Shown here one piece after another: positions 35,556 through 45,439 of a stretch of DNA of 64,000 nucleotides. The position numbers and the translations under genes are program-made. Numbering within the stretch: position 1 is the stretch's first letter; every line of letters starts with the position of its first letter. The stretch covers positions 1-64,000 of the forward strand of contig RAZB01000001.1 in the NCBI GenBank assembly GCA_003612515.1, in the 5' to 3' direction. The notes below the pieces were generated by a model, which searched no databases, had not been told where the DNA came from, and was given only the letters and a program-made list of their open reading frames with translations. The DNA comes from a bacterium D16-34 (GTDB taxonomy: Bacteria > Actinomycetota > Coriobacteriia > Coriobacteriales > Eggerthellaceae).

Positions 35556-35584
35556 TTTCTATCACCCTTTCTGATACTCGCAGC

Positions 35585-38011
35585 TTAAGCTTTGGTTACC
35601 TGGCAGATGTTGGTGTGCTGAGGGTTGCCTTTAGCAAACGGAGACGGGCGATGCGTGGTCAGCGTGTTAATGCAGCCACCCTTGTCAACGCGATCACCAT
35701 TCATGTCAGCATCATGCCATGCACCTTGTGCGGTAGCCACCGTACCAGGAATAACGCGCGGCGTTACCTTAGCAAGCAGCTCTATTTCGCCAAATTGATT
35801 CTTCACGCGAACCAAGTCACCTTGCTTAATGCCACGAGGCTCAGCGTCGGTCGGATTAATCCAAGCTTCTTGCGGATTGAGTTCTTTGAGGATCTCAATG
35901 CCACCCCATGAAGAATGCAGACGACCACGATAGTGGAAACCAGATAGCTGCAAAGGATATTCCTCAGTTGTGGTCTCAACGCCATACCATTCAGGAGCAT
36001 ATACCGGGATAGGAGCCACAAAGTCATCCTCTAGGAAGTCATGAGCTGCAATGTAGTCAGCCAGCTTCTCAGAATAGATTTCGATCTTTCCAGATGGCGT
36101 CTCCAGCGGATTTGCAACCGGATCCTCGCGGAATTTGTCCATTACAACGACGGTGCCCTTGGGGTTTTTGCGCGTGTAAACGCCCATCTCGACAAACTCG
36201 TCATAAGTTGGCAGATCAGCATCCTTTTCGCGTGCTTTCTCGTAGCACTCCTTTTGCCAATCAACCTGCGTCTTGCCTTCGGTAAAGGCTTCCTCTTTGC
36301 CCAATGCAGCAGCAATAAGAGCGGCGGCATCATAGGCGCTCTTGCGCTCGAACTTCGGAGCATACGGCTCAGAGCCAGCGAACATATAACCGTGGTCACC
36401 GCCGGTTGCAATCATGGAGGGTTGCTCTAAGCGGAACAGGTCAGGCAAAATGACGTCAGAATACTTCAGCGAGTCAGTCATGAGGATGTCAGAGCCCAAT
36501 ACGAACTGGCACTTTGACTCATCAGACATAACGTCATGTACCCAGTTGATGTCAGAGTTTTGGTTGGTGATGCAGTTGCCAGCGTAGTTGATAACGAACT
36601 TGATGTCGCAAGGCAGCTGCTCTACACCGGTGACGCCGTCGGCCTTTTCGGTCATCTCGTGACCGCGGTCAATAGCATCAACCATAGAGAATACTGAAAT
36701 CTTTGCCTTAACAGGATTCTCTCCATCAGGCATGCTGGGGATAGAAAGTGAGTAAGAACCTTCGCGAAGACCATTGCTGGTGCCCGGAAGACCAATGTTG
36801 CCCGTAAGAATCGGAAGCATGCAGATTGAAATACCATTCAGCTCGCCGTTGCTGCGACGCTGCGGTCCCCAACCTTGGTCAACAAACATTGCCTTGGCGT
36901 TAGCAATCTCATCAGCCAAGCTGCGAATCTTATCAGCAGCAATACCGGTGATAGGAGCAGCCCACTCAGGAGTCTTTTCAACCATGTCATAGCCGGTGCC
37001 CATAATGTAGTCTTTGTAAGACTTGTTTTGACCTTGAGCTGACTCAGGCATCGTGTCTTCATCAAAACCAACGCAATACGTATCCAAGAACTCTTTATCA
37101 ACCTGGTCATTTGCGATAAGTTCATGCGCAATTGCAGAAACGAGCGCAGCGTCAGTACCAGGATTGATGGGCAACCACTCGTCCGAGCGTCCAGCAACCG
37201 AGTCGTTGAAGCGCGGATCAATAACATAGATCTTGCCCTTGGTGGCTTCGCGCATTGCTACATAGTCATGATGCGAAACAGCGCCACCCTGACGGGTCTC
37301 AACCGGACTCGTGCCAAACATTAAGATCAAGTCAGAATCTTTAGCAGCATTCAGCGAAGAGCCAGCGCCAACCGTTGCGCCAAACATGTAAGGCGTAATC
37401 CACATAAGCTGTGCCAAGCTATAGTTGCCATAGAATGCAAGATAGCCATTACCAAGTGAATTGAGCAACCTAAACCACGGACGAGCAGTTACACCATAAT
37501 TGCCGGTGCAATAGTTCATATACACTGCTTCTGGGCCATAGTTATCAATAACCTCTTGGTAGTTCTTTGCGATGATCTCAATAGCTTCATCCCAAGAAAT
37601 CTGCTCGTATTTACCATCGCCACGCTTGGTGCCTTCTGCACGCTTCATAGGATAGTTAATGCGATCGGGATGGTTGACCCATGCGCGATATGCGCGACCA
37701 CGCAAGCATGCGCGCGGCTGCACGTCGTCCATGTCATCAGTGTCAGTTGCATAAGTTTCAACGCGAACGATTTCGTCATCAACCACATGCAGCTTCAATG
37801 CGCAACGACCCGGGCAATTGATTGCACAGTGGTTCCAAACGATTTTCTCCTCAACCGGAGCTGCAGGCGTGCTCTCGCCCGTACCCGTCTCAGCAAGATC
37901 TTCTGTCTGTGACGAGCAGCCAAACAAAGCGCCACTTCCCAAAGCAGCTGCGCTCAGTCCGGCTAAGGCGGATCCCTGCACGAATGTGCGGCGACTCAAT
38001 GCATTTGACAT
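35585..38011 (-). CDS. dmsA: DMSO reductase-family molybdopterin oxidoreductase, catalytic subunit
   Basis: This 808-residue enzyme carries bis-molybdopterin-guanine-dinucleotide molybdenum and one 4Fe-4S cluster. A Tat signal is seen at the start (SRRTFVQGSALAGLSAA), and the LFGCSS motif at its end could be a lipobox, suggesting a lipid-anchored exported protein. The cluster-binding motif HCAINCPGRCAL follows. MGD-binding regions include PWFRLLNSLGNGYLAFYG and GTSPVETRQGGAVSHHD. The C-terminal cofactor domain ends HRPSPFAKGNPQHTNICQVTKA. Substrate (DMSO, another S- or N-oxide, or other) is not readable. The ATG has GAGGAGGGGG upstream. First gene of dmsA-dmsB-dmsB-dmsD-dmsC. Confidence 0.95.
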   Translation of the reverse strand: MSNALSRRTFVQGSALAGLSAAALGSGALFGCSSQTEDLAETGTGESTPAAPVEEKIVWNHCAINCPGRCALKLHVVDDEIVRVETYATDTDDMDDVQPRACLRGRAYRAWVNHPDRINYPMKRAEGTKRGDGKYEQISWDEAIEIIAKNYQEVIDNYGPEAVYMNYCTGNYGVTARPWFRLLNSLGNGYLAFYGNYSLAQLMWITPYMFGATVGAGSSLNAAKDSDLILMFGTSPVETRQGGAVSHHDYVAMREATKGKIYVIDPRFNDSVAGRSDEWLPINPGTDAALVSAIAHELIANDQVDKEFLDTYCVGFDEDTMPESAQGQNKSYKDYIMGTGYDMVEKTPEWAAPITGIAADKIRSLADEIANAKAMFVDQGWGPQRRSNGELNGISICMLPILTGNIGLPGTSNGLREGSYSLSIPSMPDGENPVKAKISVFSMVDAIDRGHEMTEKADGVTGVEQLPCDIKFVINYAGNCITNQNSDINWVHDVMSDESKCQFVLGSDILMTDSLKYSDVILPDLFRLEQPSMIATGGDHGYMFAGSEPYAPKFERKSAYDAAALIAAALGKEEAFTEGKTQVDWQKECYEKAREKDADLPTYDEFVEMGVYTRKNPKGTVVVMDKFREDPVANPLETPSGKIEIYSEKLADYIAAHDFLEDDFVAPIPVYAPEWYGVETTTEEYPLQLSGFHYRGRLHSSWGGIEILKELNPQEAWINPTDAEPRGIKQGDLVRVKNQFGEIELLAKVTPRVIPGTVATAQGAWHDADMNGDRVDKGGCINTLTTHRPSPFAKGNPQHTNICQVTKA

Positions 38012-38300
38012 TGCGTTCCCCCTCCTCTTTGGTTAAACCACACAAGCGCACCCTCTCCATTTTGTACGCTTGCCTCACTTACAAACCCCCAACAACTTAA
38101 CGTGTGCACTTCGCAAACAAAGATACGTTGCTTTGCGGGCTTGCTTGCACTAAACAGTATCTCTATTGTTAGCAATCCGTGTCACATAACGTATTTGAAA
38201 TTTTAAATTTGCCTGGTCAGAGCCATTTTCGCTTCAAGCAATTATACAGGTGTTGTTCTACAATAGTAACCACTACACGCACGCAGTTCGGGGAGGAAAT
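38012..38300. other. divergent promoter region of dmsA and the LuxR regulator
   Basis: This 289-bp gap separates dmsA (leftwards) and the LuxR-type regulator (rightwards). It contains the dmsA ribosome-binding site and an AT-rich AAATTTTAAATTT stretch near 38195-38210. No coding sequence is supported. The arrangement suggests that the regulator controls the dms genes. Confidence 0.4.
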
Positions 38301-39908
38301 GTGCAAAGCCAGCGTCCTCAGGATCACGCTACTGTCCTGAGCTCACCAATTTGGAGCATGCTTAAGCCAAACGTCGCTTCTTTGGGCTATGGTCTTTTTC
38401 TCGCTATCAATGCTGCGAGTGTATGGGGTAGCGTATTTCCCTTTCTGCCCCTCGTATTTCAAACCTCACAAATTGTTTTCTGGTTCTTTCTTTCGCAATC
38501 GCTTGTCTTTTCCGCGAGCTTTTTTGCAAGCATGCTCGGCTCCTACTTCTTCCCACGGGCAACACGCGCGTTTTTGGTACAACTTACCACGGCACCTTAT
38601 CTGTTGGGTTGGTGTGCGCTCATCAGCGCAATTTATGTGCACGAGTTTGCATTGTTATTAGTAATTCTTGGCGGAGCTTTACTTGGTTTGGGTTCGGCTG
38701 GTTTCTACATGCTTTGGCAACGTCTTTTCGCCTCGATGTCTTCCGAAACTGGTGACCACAATCTGATACGAGGCACGGTATATGGTGCAATTTTTTACTT
38801 CTCGCTCTACCTGATTCCCGTTGCCGTTACAGCCTTTTTAATTCCCTTGGTTTTCTTGCCCCTCTTTGCCCTCGCGATTGTCTTAAAAAGTCGCACCATT
38901 AACTTCAACCAGCCCATGTTCGAAGACGTTCCACGAGAGCATCCACAAGTGTATCGACGCGTTATTAAAGACTACTGGCGAAGCGCCCTTTGCGTTGGAT
39001 CGCTCGGTTTTTGTACGGGCATCATGCGCGCACTTGCCATCGGCAACCCTTCAGTTGGCTCACTTGTTAATGCGCTTTCAATGGGCGCAACACTGCTTGC
39101 AGCCTTAGTACTTTTGTTTGTATGGCGGCGAAAAGACCTCCATATGACTGTTGTCAGCGCTTTTCGAACCTTTTTCCCCTTCGTCATTACATCGTTTATG
39201 CTCCTTCCCTTTTTGCCGAGCGAATATGAGCGTTGGCTCGCAGCGGTGCTCTATGCTGTTTATAGTGTAGCCATTATGGTGATGATGATTCAGTGCGCAC
39301 AAGCCTCGCGCAATCGCGGTATTAACCCGGTGTTCATCTACGGATTCTTTGGCTGCATTGTCTATGTGTTGCACGATATTGGTTTTTTAGGTGGCACCTT
39401 AGCTGAAACCATTCGCGTCACCGGAATTGCACCGCTTGCGGTTGTCGCTTTAGTGGCAATGTATTTGTTGGGGCTTATGTATTTTGTTGGCCAAGGTGGT
39501 TTCAAGCGCATCTTTTCGCAAAACAGCTGGTCGCCGACTAGCGATAACCCGCTTGGCGAGCGAGCTGCCAGCATTGAGTTGGTAGCGCTTTCGCCAAAAC
39601 CTGAATATGATAAAGATCGCGAAACCAAACGCCACAAAAACGGAGATGCGGCTGTCATCTATCAAGACCGCATGTCAAAACAAGCCGCTCTTGTGCAGCG
39701 TCATTACCGACTCAGCGCGCGAGAAACCGAAGTTATGGAGCTTATTGCGCGCGGCAACACCGTTTCCCGTATTGCTGAGGAATTAGTGGTGTCAGAAAAC
39801 ACCATACGCACCCATTCAAAACGCATTTATGCCAAGCTTGGCATTCATAAAAAACAAGAGCTGTTAGATCTTATTGATTCGTTCGATCCCGCAGAATTGC
39901 AAGATTAA
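38301..39908 (+). CDS. LuxR-type regulator with N-terminal multi-pass membrane domain
   Basis: This 535-residue protein has about 12 hydrophobic segments in its first ~400 residues, arranged like a degraded transporter, then a linker and a C-terminal LuxR/GerE helix-turn-helix (LSARETEVMELIARGNTVSRIAEELVVSENTIRTHSKRIYAKLG in parts: SARETEVMELIARGNT and SENTIRTHSKRIYAKLG). Such membrane-tethered regulators are abundant in Eggerthellaceae, often beside dms operons, where they may sense substrates or redox state. The GTG start at 38301 is taken because GGGGAGG lies four bases before it. It is divergent from dmsA. Its end shares TTAA with the convergent DUF218 gene. Confidence 0.88.
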   Translation: MQSQRPQDHATVLSSPIWSMLKPNVASLGYGLFLAINAASVWGSVFPFLPLVFQTSQIVFWFFLSQSLVFSASFFASMLGSYFFPRATRAFLVQLTTAPYLLGWCALISAIYVHEFALLLVILGGALLGLGSAGFYMLWQRLFASMSSETGDHNLIRGTVYGAIFYFSLYLIPVAVTAFLIPLVFLPLFALAIVLKSRTINFNQPMFEDVPREHPQVYRRVIKDYWRSALCVGSLGFCTGIMRALAIGNPSVGSLVNALSMGATLLAALVLLFVWRRKDLHMTVVSAFRTFFPFVITSFMLLPFLPSEYERWLAAVLYAVYSVAIMVMMIQCAQASRNRGINPVFIYGFFGCIVYVLHDIGFLGGTLAETIRVTGIAPLAVVALVAMYLLGLMYFVGQGGFKRIFSQNSWSPTSDNPLGERAASIELVALSPKPEYDKDRETKRHKNGDAAVIYQDRMSKQAALVQRHYRLSARETEVMELIARGNTVSRIAEELVVSENTIRTHSKRIYAKLGIHKKQELLDLIDSFDPAELQD

Positions 39909-40630
39909 TTTTGTTCGTCTTGGACTTCTTGGATTTCCTGTTCGCCCTCTGTAATATCGCCTGACTGCTCTAAAGAAATAGGCTCGCCCACAAACGTTGA
40001 TGGCACTTCTAGGAGCACCTTAAAAAAGTCTTTGGTTCGTGCGGGAATTTCGCGAATATCATAAAACGGTTGGTTTTCGTAATCTCGATAATCACTGGGC
40101 ACGCCAATTGCTTCAAGCCCTAAACCATGGGCTGCAAAAAGCGCACGATATAAATGGTAAGTTTGCGTGGCCACGATAATGCGCTCAGCACCAAATACAT
40201 GTTTTGCCCGATACATGCTTTCATAGGTAGAAAACCCAGCATGATCACAGAATACGTCTTCGGAGGGCACACCGCGCGAAATAGCGTAGTCCTTCATGGC
40301 TTTGACTTCATTGTATGCAACGGTCGAATTGTCCCCGCTCATAATGATTTTAGGAGCCGCACCAGCAAAATAGAGATCAATTCCGTCATCAAGACGATCC
40401 TGCAAAATGCGAGAAGGCGTGCCATCAGCAAACACCGACGCACCTAAAACCACAATGGCGTCACCATCATAAGAAGCTGCTTGCTCTGGAGCAACAATGT
40501 CATCTTTAGTTTGCTGAATAATGGCAAAGTTGGTTCCAGCCACAACAATGCTTCCCACAATGGCAACTGCAAGGATAATTGCAAGCATCGTGGTGTACCA
40601 CCTTCGTTTTCTGTTTCCATCGCGCGTCAT
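39905..40630 (-). CDS. DUF218 (YdcF/SanA-like) membrane protein
   Basis: This 241-residue protein has an N-terminal membrane anchor (TMLAIILAVAIVGSIVVAG) and a DUF218 domain (AIVVLGASVFADGTPSRILQDRLDDGIDLY, KIIMSGDN, YAISRGVPSEDVFCD, RAKHVFGAERIIVATQTYHLYRALF in parts). Family members act in envelope integrity (SanA, ElyC), but a role here is unknown. The C-terminus is acidic. The start is uncertain: the ATG at 40630 gives the usual short cytoplasmic part; earlier in-frame starts up to 40738 exist, none with a good ribosome-binding site. Confidence 0.85.
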   Translation of the reverse strand: MTRDGNRKRRWYTTMLAIILAVAIVGSIVVAGTNFAIIQQTKDDIVAPEQAASYDGDAIVVLGASVFADGTPSRILQDRLDDGIDLYFAGAAPKIIMSGDNSTVAYNEVKAMKDYAISRGVPSEDVFCDHAGFSTYESMYRAKHVFGAERIIVATQTYHLYRALFAAHGLGLEAIGVPSDYRDYENQPFYDIREIPARTKDFFKVLLEVPSTFVGEPISLEQSGDITEGEQEIQEVQDEQN

Positions 40631-40756
40631 AGGGTCACATCTTAGCAAATGATTCCTATAAGCACTCATTTTCGCGAAAGATTTATGAAACAGTTCACGA
40701 GGAAACCAAATGACTGACATCAAATCAGACCATGGCAAACTAAAACTTGGTGGCGA

Positions 40757-41578
40757 TTATCCCACAAACTCAGCGCGCACTAAAAACTCCACATTGCCAG
40801 CTGGTCCTACGATTGAGGAACGAACCACCCCATCGCGCGCGTCCTCTCGCGCTTTTTCGGTGCCACAAACACGAAAACCCTCTGCAGCCAATGCAGCGCA
40901 TACCTCTTCAACTGTACGCTCACGAACGGCTTCATCGCGCACAACACCTCGTTCAGTCTCGCCGGCCTGAGACTCAAACTGGGGCTTCACTAGACCAATG
41001 AAAACACTTCCCGGTGCTGATAGCTGTGCAAAAACCGGCGCCAGTGACGCAAGCCCAATAAAGCTCAGATCAGCAACGAGCACATCAAAAGGTGCGCCTA
41101 AAGCATCCGGATCTGCAAGCTTAATATTCGTTCGCTCAAAAATGCTCACGCGATCATCTTGACGAAGCTGCCAAGCAAGTTGCCCATAGTTGACATCAAC
41201 ACACGTCACACTTGCAGCACCAGCCTGAAGCAAGCAGTCAGTAAATCCACCGGTTGATGAGCCAATATCAATGCATTTCAATCCTTCAACGGACTGCCCA
41301 AATGCATTAAGCGCACCCTGTAGCTTATGACCCCCACGCGAAACAAAACGCTTGCCACCGCGAACAAAAATGTCCGCATCAGGGCGCACTTTCAACGCTG
41401 CACTACTTACGTACACATCATCCACGCGAACTTCGCGAGCTAACACCGATCGAAGTACTGCATCTCTATTAACAAAATAGCCCTGATCAACAAGCAAATC
41501 GTCAAGACGCACCTTCTTCTGTGGCTTAAGCGCTTTTGAAGAAGGTGCGTCGAAGTGTTTATCGTGTTGCACAGTCAT
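40757..41578 (-). CDS. tlyA: TlyA-family rRNA 2'-O-methyltransferase
   Basis: This 273-residue protein has an S4 RNA-binding domain (VRLDDLLVDQGYFVNRDAVL) and an FtsJ-type methyltransferase domain with the SAM motif CIDIGSSTGGFTDCLLQAGA and LVADLSFIGLASL. TlyA methylates 16S and 23S rRNA at C residues and underlies capreomycin sensitivity in mycobacteria. No strong ribosome-binding site lies before the ATG at 41578; a TTG nine bases upstream (41587) is possible. It follows asd by 27 bp, an order seen in other Actinobacteria. Confidence 0.92.
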   Translation of the reverse strand: MTVQHDKHFDAPSSKALKPQKKVRLDDLLVDQGYFVNRDAVLRSVLAREVRVDDVYVSSAALKVRPDADIFVRGGKRFVSRGGHKLQGALNAFGQSVEGLKCIDIGSSTGGFTDCLLQAGAASVTCVDVNYGQLAWQLRQDDRVSIFERTNIKLADPDALGAPFDVLVADLSFIGLASLAPVFAQLSAPGSVFIGLVKPQFESQAGETERGVVRDEAVRERTVEEVCAALAAEGFRVCGTEKAREDARDGVVRSSIVGPAGNVEFLVRAEFVG

Positions 41579-41604
41579 GCCGCACAAACAATCCCAAGGA
41601 AGAG

Positions 41605-42654
41605 TTACGGCAAGAGCAACTGAGCAATTTGCACAGCGTTTAAGGCCGCACCTTTGCGGATTTGATCAGCAACAATCCAGAAAGCCAAACCATTATCAAC
41701 GGTCGGATCTTTGCGCAGTCGACCAACATACGTTTCATCAGTTCCCGCCAAAAGACCTGGCATGGGATACACGTTTTCGCCCACCTCATCAAGCATTACC
41801 ACACCTGGTGCTTGCTCAAGAGCCGCTCGCGCTGCATCAACAGACACAGGTGCTACAAATTCAACATTGAGCGATTCACCATGGCAGCGCAAGACCGGCA
41901 CGCGAACACAGGTGGCGGCAACTTTGATGTTGTCATCACCCATGATCTTTTTGGTCTCAACAACCATCTTCCACTCTTCTTTAGTGGAATCATCCTCTAA
42001 GAACTTATCAATATGCGGAATGCAGTTAAAGGCAATTCTGTGCTGGAATGCCGATACCGTCAGTTCGTCTTCGGGGGTGCCATCCAAATACTCTCGCGTT
42101 TGATCAAACAGCTCAGCCATAGCAGGAGCACCAGCACCTGATGCTGCCTGATATGTTGAAACCACCACGCGCTCAATAGGCGCAATATTATAAAGGGGCT
42201 TTAAGGCAACTACCATCTGAATAGTAGAGCAGTTCGGATTAGCAATTACACCATTATGCCAGCTGATATCTTGCGGGTTTACTTCAGGCACCACCAGCGG
42301 GACGTCTTCATCCATGCGAAAAGCACTGGAGTTATCAATCATGACAGCACCAGCAGCCACAACCGCATCGCGCATTTCTTTAGAAACGCTTGCACCTGCA
42401 GAGAAAAGCGCAATGTCAACTCCCTCAAACGACTCAGGAGTCATTTCTTGCACTTCAAGCTCACCAGCAGCAACGTCTCCGCAGCCTAAAAACGGCAGCT
42501 TTTTGCCTGCGCTTCGAGCACTTGCAAGCGCGCGCACCTCTGATGCAGGGAAATCAAGATCATGCAGTACCTGCAAAAACTCAGCTCCAACCGCGCCTGT
42601 AGCTCCAGCCACAGCAACTACCGGGCGTGCGGGCATTTCTTTCGTCCAGGCCAT
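41605..42654 (-). CDS. asd: aspartate-semialdehyde dehydrogenase
   Basis: This enzyme reduces aspartyl phosphate to aspartate semialdehyde, the second step of the pathway to threonine, methionine and lysine. The 349-residue protein has GATGAVGAEFLQVL at the N-terminus, the active-site Cys in NPNCSTIQMV, and the segment VSTYQAASGAGAPAM. It is preceded by a strong AGGAG site. It follows lysC by 17 bp, so the first two enzymes of the aspartate pathway are cotranscribed. Confidence 0.96.
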   Translation of the reverse strand: MAWTKEMPARPVVAVAGATGAVGAEFLQVLHDLDFPASEVRALASARSAGKKLPFLGCGDVAAGELEVQEMTPESFEGVDIALFSAGASVSKEMRDAVVAAGAVMIDNSSAFRMDEDVPLVVPEVNPQDISWHNGVIANPNCSTIQMVVALKPLYNIAPIERVVVSTYQAASGAGAPAMAELFDQTREYLDGTPEDELTVSAFQHRIAFNCIPHIDKFLEDDSTKEEWKMVVETKKIMGDDNIKVAATCVRVPVLRCHGESLNVEFVAPVSVDAARAALEQAPGVVMLDEVGENVYPMPGLLAGTDETYVGRLRKDPTVDNGLAFWIVADQIRKGAALNAVQIAQLLLP

Positions 42655-42671
42655 AAAGGGCTCCTCTCTTA

Positions 42672-43949
42672 CTAACGTCCCTTGTTCATCTTTGCAGCAA
42701 TTTCTTCGGCTGAAAGCTGCGTTTCTTCAAATACGCTCTCTGAATCAAGATCAAATGCTTTATGCAGACAACGCACGGCAGCAGCTGCCTGAGCACCATC
42801 AACCACAACCGACAAGCGAATTGGCGAAGTTGAAATAACCAAAATGTTGATCTGATTCTCACCCAAGACCTGGAACGCTTTAGCAGCGACACCTGGCGAA
42901 GACTTCATTCCCGTGCCCACCAGGCTAACCTTTGCGATGTCTTCGTCAACTACATATTCGTTGGCATTAATATCACTTAAGATGCGGTCAAGCGTTTCGC
43001 ATGCGCGTTTTTTATCAGCACCTGGGCAGGTAAACGAAATGTCGGTAATACCATCTTCGGAGATGTTTTGAATGATCATGTCAACATTTACGTTATTGCC
43101 AGCAAGTGCACCAAACACCTTTGCAGCAACACCCATTGTGTCCGGAACACCGCGGATGGTGAACTTAATTTCGGAAGTGTCGTGCGCAATACCGGTGATG
43201 ACCGCTTCTTCCATATCCAACTCCTCTTTGATATACGTTCCCTCAGCATCAGAGAATGCCGAGCGTGAATGAATAACAACATTCCATTTGCGTGCGAATT
43301 CGACAGCACGCATTTGCAAAACACCAGCACCAGCACCTGAAAGCTCAAGCATATCTTCGTATGAGACCTGATCAAGCTTACGAGCACGCGGACAAATACG
43401 TGGATCAGCCGAATATACGCCATCTACATCCGAGTAAATTTCGCATACATCAGCATCAATACCCCAAGCAACAGCTACTGCTGTTGTGTCAGAGCCGCCA
43501 CGTCCCAGCGTAGTGATATCTCCGTTTGCGTCAATTCCCTGAAAGCCTGCCACGACGGGAATGATGCCCTTTTCCAGCGCCTCCATAATGCGCTCGTTGT
43601 GCACCTTAACAATCTTCGCTTTGTTGTGAGTGCCGTCAGTTTCAATACCAGCCTGACGACCCGTAAAGCTCATAGCCTTATAGCCACGAGCCTCAATGGC
43701 CATTGCAAGCAATGTCATGGACACTTGCTCGCCGGTTGACAACAAACGATCCATTTCTCGTGCGGGAGGATTATCGGTCAGCGAGGCGGCTAACCCTACC
43801 AATTCATCAGTTGTTTTGCCCATAGCAGACACAACGGCAACCACATCATGACCAGCTTGTTTTTTGGCGATGAGTTTTTTGGCTACCATCTGAATGCGCT
43901 CAGGCGACGCAACTGAAGTGCCCCCAAATTTCGCTACAATTAACGACAT
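42672..43949 (-). CDS. lysC: aspartate kinase
   Basis: This 425-residue enzyme phosphorylates aspartate. The kinase domain starts IVAKFGGTSVASPERI and includes STGEQVSMTLLAMAIEARG and GRGGSDTTAVAVAWG. Two ACT domains at the C-terminus (ITGIAHDTSEIKFTIRGVPD and KVSLVGTGMKSSPGVAAKAF) are the usual site of lysine/threonine feedback inhibition. The start at 43949 gives the family N-terminus with AAGAAAG upstream; a longer in-frame start to 43985 is not needed. Confidence 0.95.
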   Translation of the reverse strand: MSLIVAKFGGTSVASPERIQMVAKKLIAKKQAGHDVVAVVSAMGKTTDELVGLAASLTDNPPAREMDRLLSTGEQVSMTLLAMAIEARGYKAMSFTGRQAGIETDGTHNKAKIVKVHNERIMEALEKGIIPVVAGFQGIDANGDITTLGRGGSDTTAVAVAWGIDADVCEIYSDVDGVYSADPRICPRARKLDQVSYEDMLELSGAGAGVLQMRAVEFARKWNVVIHSRSAFSDAEGTYIKEELDMEEAVITGIAHDTSEIKFTIRGVPDTMGVAAKVFGALAGNNVNVDMIIQNISEDGITDISFTCPGADKKRACETLDRILSDINANEYVVDEDIAKVSLVGTGMKSSPGVAAKAFQVLGENQINILVISTSPIRLSVVVDGAQAAAAVRCLHKAFDLDSESVFEETQLSAEEIAAKMNKGR

Positions 43950-44087
43950 GGTGTTCTTTCTTATCGCGTGCGTACACAATTGCAAGTCACTATAACAAAT
44001 TCAGGCTACAAACTCACATTTCAAACGCACTCGTAACACACTTTTCACGGGGAACGCCATCAGATGACGGTGTATGGCAGCTGCTTT

Positions 44088-45320
44088 TTATTGCTCAGGC
44101 ATGCGTGCCAACAAAATAAAGCCCAGCACGAAAAGCACCGCAATAGACATCACACCAACCGAAGCATTGCCGGTGATCTGAGTGAATAGGCTCACCAAAA
44201 ACGTTCCCATTACCGCAGCGTATTTACCAAAAATATCAAAAAAGCCATAGTATTCGTTAGCATTTTCTTTCGGTATCAGCTTGCCGAATTCAGAACGCGA
44301 AAGCGCCTGGATGCCACCTTGGAACATCCCTACGCAAATTGCGAGAATCCAAAACTCCAGCGCAGTCCGCAAGAAAAATGCAGCAAATCCGGTAATACAG
44401 AAATATGCAAAGACGCCAACAAGAAGCATGCGCTTAGTGCCAAACTTGTTAGCCAACCTGCCATAAGCAATAGCCGAAGGGAACGCCACGAACTGCGTTA
44501 CCAAAAGTGCCAACACCAACTGTGTGGCGTCAATACCCAAATCGGTTCCGTAACTTGTAGACATCTTGATTATGGTATGCACACCATCGATATAGAAGAA
44601 AAATGCCAGCATAAAAAGACGGAGGCGCTTGTCTTTAATGATCTTTTTCATCGTGCGACCAAGTCCGGCAAAAGTTTGCTTGATCACATGGGTATGCGCC
44701 GGCTTAAAGTGGCTTTGATGCACATTGCGAATGAGCGGAATGCTAAACCCTATCCACCACAGCGCCGTAATCAAAAACGCTAATTTCATACCGAGCGCCA
44801 TGTCAATGCCAAACGATGAACCAAACAAAACGATAACGAGCGAAATGATAAATGGAATGCAGGAGCCAATATAGCCATATGCATACCCAAGCGACGATAC
44901 TTCGTCATAATTTTCTTCAGTGGTGGCGTCCACTAAGAAAGCATCATAAAAGACCATCGAACCATTGAGCATGATAGCAGCCACCACATACACCACCAAA
45001 AATGGCAATGCCTGCGCTGGGATGCCAAGCGCGGCGCAAGCGACAGCTCCTGTTCCGACCGTTCCAACAAAGAACTTCTTTTTGTTTCCTTGAAGGTCAG
45101 CCAAGCTACCCAAAAAGGGCATCAAAAGCGCCAAGATTAACGATGCGATTGTTTCAGCGTAGCCCCAAGCAACCACAACAGTGGATCCCTCTTCAACCAA
45201 TGAAGCAAAATATACCGGGATAAGCGCGGTTGACAGCAATACAAACGCTGAGTTTCCTACGTCATACATAATCCAACTACGCTCTTGGCGGGTCAGCTTT
45301 TTTCCAAGAAGACCTGGCAT
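44088..45320 (-). CDS. UMF1-type major facilitator transporter
   Basis: This 410-residue protein has about 12 membrane segments. The start (LTRQERSWIMYDVGNSAFVLLSTALIPVYFASL in parts: SWIMYDVGNSAF) and the motif PFLGSLADLQGNKKKFF are typical of the UMF1/Atg22-like MFS branch, and ELGIQALSRSEFGKLIPKENANEYYGFFDI (marks: QALSRSEFGKLIP) is the family's C-terminal signature. Substrates of bacterial UMF1 proteins are mostly unknown; yeast Atg22 exports amino acids. It is divergent from the phospholipase-like gene. Confidence 0.9.
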   Translation of the reverse strand: MPGLLGKKLTRQERSWIMYDVGNSAFVLLSTALIPVYFASLVEEGSTVVVAWGYAETIASLILALLMPFLGSLADLQGNKKKFFVGTVGTGAVACAALGIPAQALPFLVVYVVAAIMLNGSMVFYDAFLVDATTEENYDEVSSLGYAYGYIGSCIPFIISLVIVLFGSSFGIDMALGMKLAFLITALWWIGFSIPLIRNVHQSHFKPAHTHVIKQTFAGLGRTMKKIIKDKRLRLFMLAFFFYIDGVHTIIKMSTSYGTDLGIDATQLVLALLVTQFVAFPSAIAYGRLANKFGTKRMLLVGVFAYFCITGFAAFFLRTALEFWILAICVGMFQGGIQALSRSEFGKLIPKENANEYYGFFDIFGKYAAVMGTFLVSLFTQITGNASVGVMSIAVLFVLGFILLARMPEQ

Positions 45321-45439
45321 GACAACCTTGCCTTTCTGTTGTTTTCATTTCGGAGCGGTTCAGTTACTAAACAAAGCCTTGCTCATTGTATATGATTGAG
45401 TAAACACGTTGCTTGTATACTGCGGAAACGGAGCAAACA

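Noticed and set aside
43950-44087. Terminator after the UMF1 transporter gene
   Set aside because: GCCAT and ATGGC can pair, but the loop is loose and no T-run follows on the minus strand.
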